From assembly GCA_030512335.1 (NCBI GenBank), contig JAULSU010000006.1:4216001-4280000 (forward strand): DNA of 64,000 bases, read 5' to 3'. The DNA is from Immersiella caudata (lineage: Eukaryota > Ascomycota > Sordariomycetes > Sordariales > Lasiosphaeriaceae). Position numbers and translations under genes: made by a program. Each line of letters opens with the position of its first letter. The first letter of the stretch is position 1. The notes under the pieces are model-generated. The model searched no databases, had not been told where the DNA came from, and was given only the letters and a program-made list of their open reading frames with translations. Positions 62,456 to 64,000 of the stretch are shown one piece after another.

Positions 62456-64000
62456 TCAGGCGTAAGCCGAATCCTTTCGCCTTCTCAGTTTGATAGCCAC
62501 CCCCACCGGCGGTCCCATCGTATTGTTCAGCCACGGGTTCGCCGGTCGCTCTCCTATAGGAGCAACATCATACAAGAGAACAATGTGCCCAAGCAAAATC
62601 TTTAGCAGAGAATTCGCAAAGAATCGACCAGGACTGCATTGTTGCCATCTACATCAGCTCTCATTCAACCATCATCACGGGTGTCACTCACCAAGCTGAC
62701 CTCCCATGGCTGAAACCCATGTAGTGCTCACTAGTAGTCACAAACCCCATCCCCGGGCTCGCACTCTGTCTCCTCTTTCCCACAGCCTCCGGTCTGGTGA
62801 ATCGAAACGGGTCAAACACGGCGGCGCTCGCCTCGGAGGTGCCGTAAAAGTCCTCGTCGAGATGAGGACCGTAGCTGGCAATTCCGACCTTGGCTCCGCA
62901 CGGGATGTGCTCGCCGGTGGGGATTGTGATTCCACTGGGAGCGACCACTGTTTTGGTCACGCCGTGGGTGAGGATTACGCAGAGACGAAGTGTCTCGGTG
63001 AGAACGCTGTCGAGTTTGGGGAGGTGGGATAAGGCTGCGCGTGTCCAAATGCCTTGGGCGGTTGAAACCTCGGAGCGGAGCTCGTGTTGGAGGGAGAGGC
63101 TATGAGGGTGGGCCGCGATGTCGACTATGGCGTTGGTGATGGTGATGGCGCTAGATTGGACGGCGGCGAAGGTGGTGACGGCTAGACGCTTGGTCATGTT
63201 ATTGTGAGGGTCGGAGGGGTCCTCGCCATGGCGGAGGGCGTCGCGGAGGGCCCATTGCATGTAGTCGTTTGGCTCAGGGATTGAGGTGCCGTAAATAGGG
63301 GGAGGGCTGTAGGTCTGATCGAACTTCCCACGGGCGAGGCGCTCTTGGAAGATTGGTGCAACGTGCGAATTCATGCCCCAAAATTGAAGCCTGTCCCAAA
63401 AGGTAACCACCGGGCCGACGATGGGCTTGAGGAAGGACGGGAGCAGCTCGATGGCCATGGCCGGGAGGAGGATGTACTTGGAGAAGCTCGTCGACGCTTG
63501 CACGTATCCTGGATGACGACACGCAGGCAAGCCAACGAGAACACGACCCACCACACGCCCGACCGCCTCCAACATGACATCGTAAAGCACAACTTCGTGC
63601 CAGTTTTCGGTGTTGCTGCCCAGAAGACTGCGAAGCGAGTCCAAACTCTCATCCACCATTGCATCGACAAAGTCGTCCAAGTTTTGTGTCATCTCTCGTT
63701 TGACTCTGTCGTTCACCCTCGACCAGCTGTTGGCAAGCACGCCCAGAGTGGTGTAGTCGCCGCACATAAACTGCCGGTTGGTTTCGTACTGGCTGAGAAC
63801 GGTGTCGGGCTGTTCCAGGATCCAGGACATACAGTTGACTGGGAGGATCACTTCGTGGCCGTTGACCAAGTTGGGGAGGACGAACGACTGTCCATTCTTC
63901 GAGTACTGGGATGACACGGAGCGTTAGCTGTCGGGTGTTTGAAAGGGGTTTGGAAATTTTGTACATCGCGATACCCATCTAGGAGCATGTGTCGAAGACC
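62456..64000 (-). CDS. Cytochrome P450, 5' end outside the window
   Basis: The 3' end (stop at 62456) and most of the body are present. The final exon joins across about 62633-62690 to complete the heme loop: HYMGFSHGRSA then CPGRFFANSLLKILLGHIVL. The K-helix ExxR is in VLTETLRLCV, and the PERF-like region is in VFDPFRFTRPE. The I-helix reads TTFAAVQSSAITITNAI, similar to the AAxHTTS form of fungal biosynthetic P450s. Upstream, a splice near 63918-63975 links to RHMLLDGY, and the gene then leaves the window. It resembles ent-kaurene-oxidase-type P450s of secondary metabolism, but the substrate is open. Confidence 0.9.

Noticed and set aside
62401..62460. C/T-rich stretch as a CRISPR-like or satellite array
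   Set aside because: It is a simple pyrimidine tract at a 3' end, with no repeated unit.

Overview
The window is nuclear DNA of a filamentous ascomycete (Pezizomycotina, most likely a Sordariomycete). Genes carry short GT-AG introns of about 45-90 bp with CTAAC-like branch points. The families present are typically fungal: AA9 lytic polysaccharide monooxygenases, GH11 xylanase, Zn2Cys6 regulator, RTA1-like protein, DUF3292, CorA-like/ankyrin protein and GMC oxidoreductases. I cannot name the species. About 26 protein-coding loci, one tRNA and one decayed transporter were found. Gene ends and introns were worked out by reading splice sites by eye.

Layout. 0-9 kb: tRNA-Trp, a secreted LVIVD-repeat-like protein, a small Lys/Pro-rich ORF, an AA9 LPMO (minus strand), a DUF3292 membrane protein and a small unknown gene. 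9-18 kb: gene-poor sequence with long poly-G tracts, a GH11 xylanase, a secreted protein of five tandem cysteine-rich repeats, and a CocE/NonD-type hydrolase. 18-27 kb: a broken MFS transporter, a second AA9 LPMO, and a 1829-residue pseudo-lipase/ankyrin/CorA-like membrane protein. 27-33 kb: cytochrome P450, RTA1-like protein and a UbiA-family membrane enzyme, all on the minus strand. 35-43 kb: chitin deacetylase with a chitin-binding module at each end, then a three-gene MAL-type locus (Zn2Cys6 regulator, alpha-glucoside permease, GH13 maltase). 43-56 kb: two secreted GMC oxidoreductases, a CBM52-like secreted protein, a secreted M24 peptidase, an SDR and a CE1-like esterase. 56-64 kb: a small conserved protein, a protein with Sup35-like QYNPPSQ repeats, a hemerythrin-domain membrane protein, and a second P450 cut by the window edge.

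How the genes fit together. Much of the content points outward to plant or fungal cell-wall polymers: two AA9 LPMOs, a xylanase, a CE1-like esterase and two AA3-type flavoenzymes that could supply electrons or peroxide. The MAL trio forms one physical and probably regulatory unit for importing and hydrolysing maltose. P450, RTA1 and UbiA lie close together and could be a small terpenoid pathway, but that is only inferred. The most unusual items are the lipase-like/ankyrin/CorA protein that has lost its nucleophile serine, the tandem cysteine-repeat protein, the Sup35-like repeat protein, and a tRNA-like element inside a perfect 12-bp inverted repeat.
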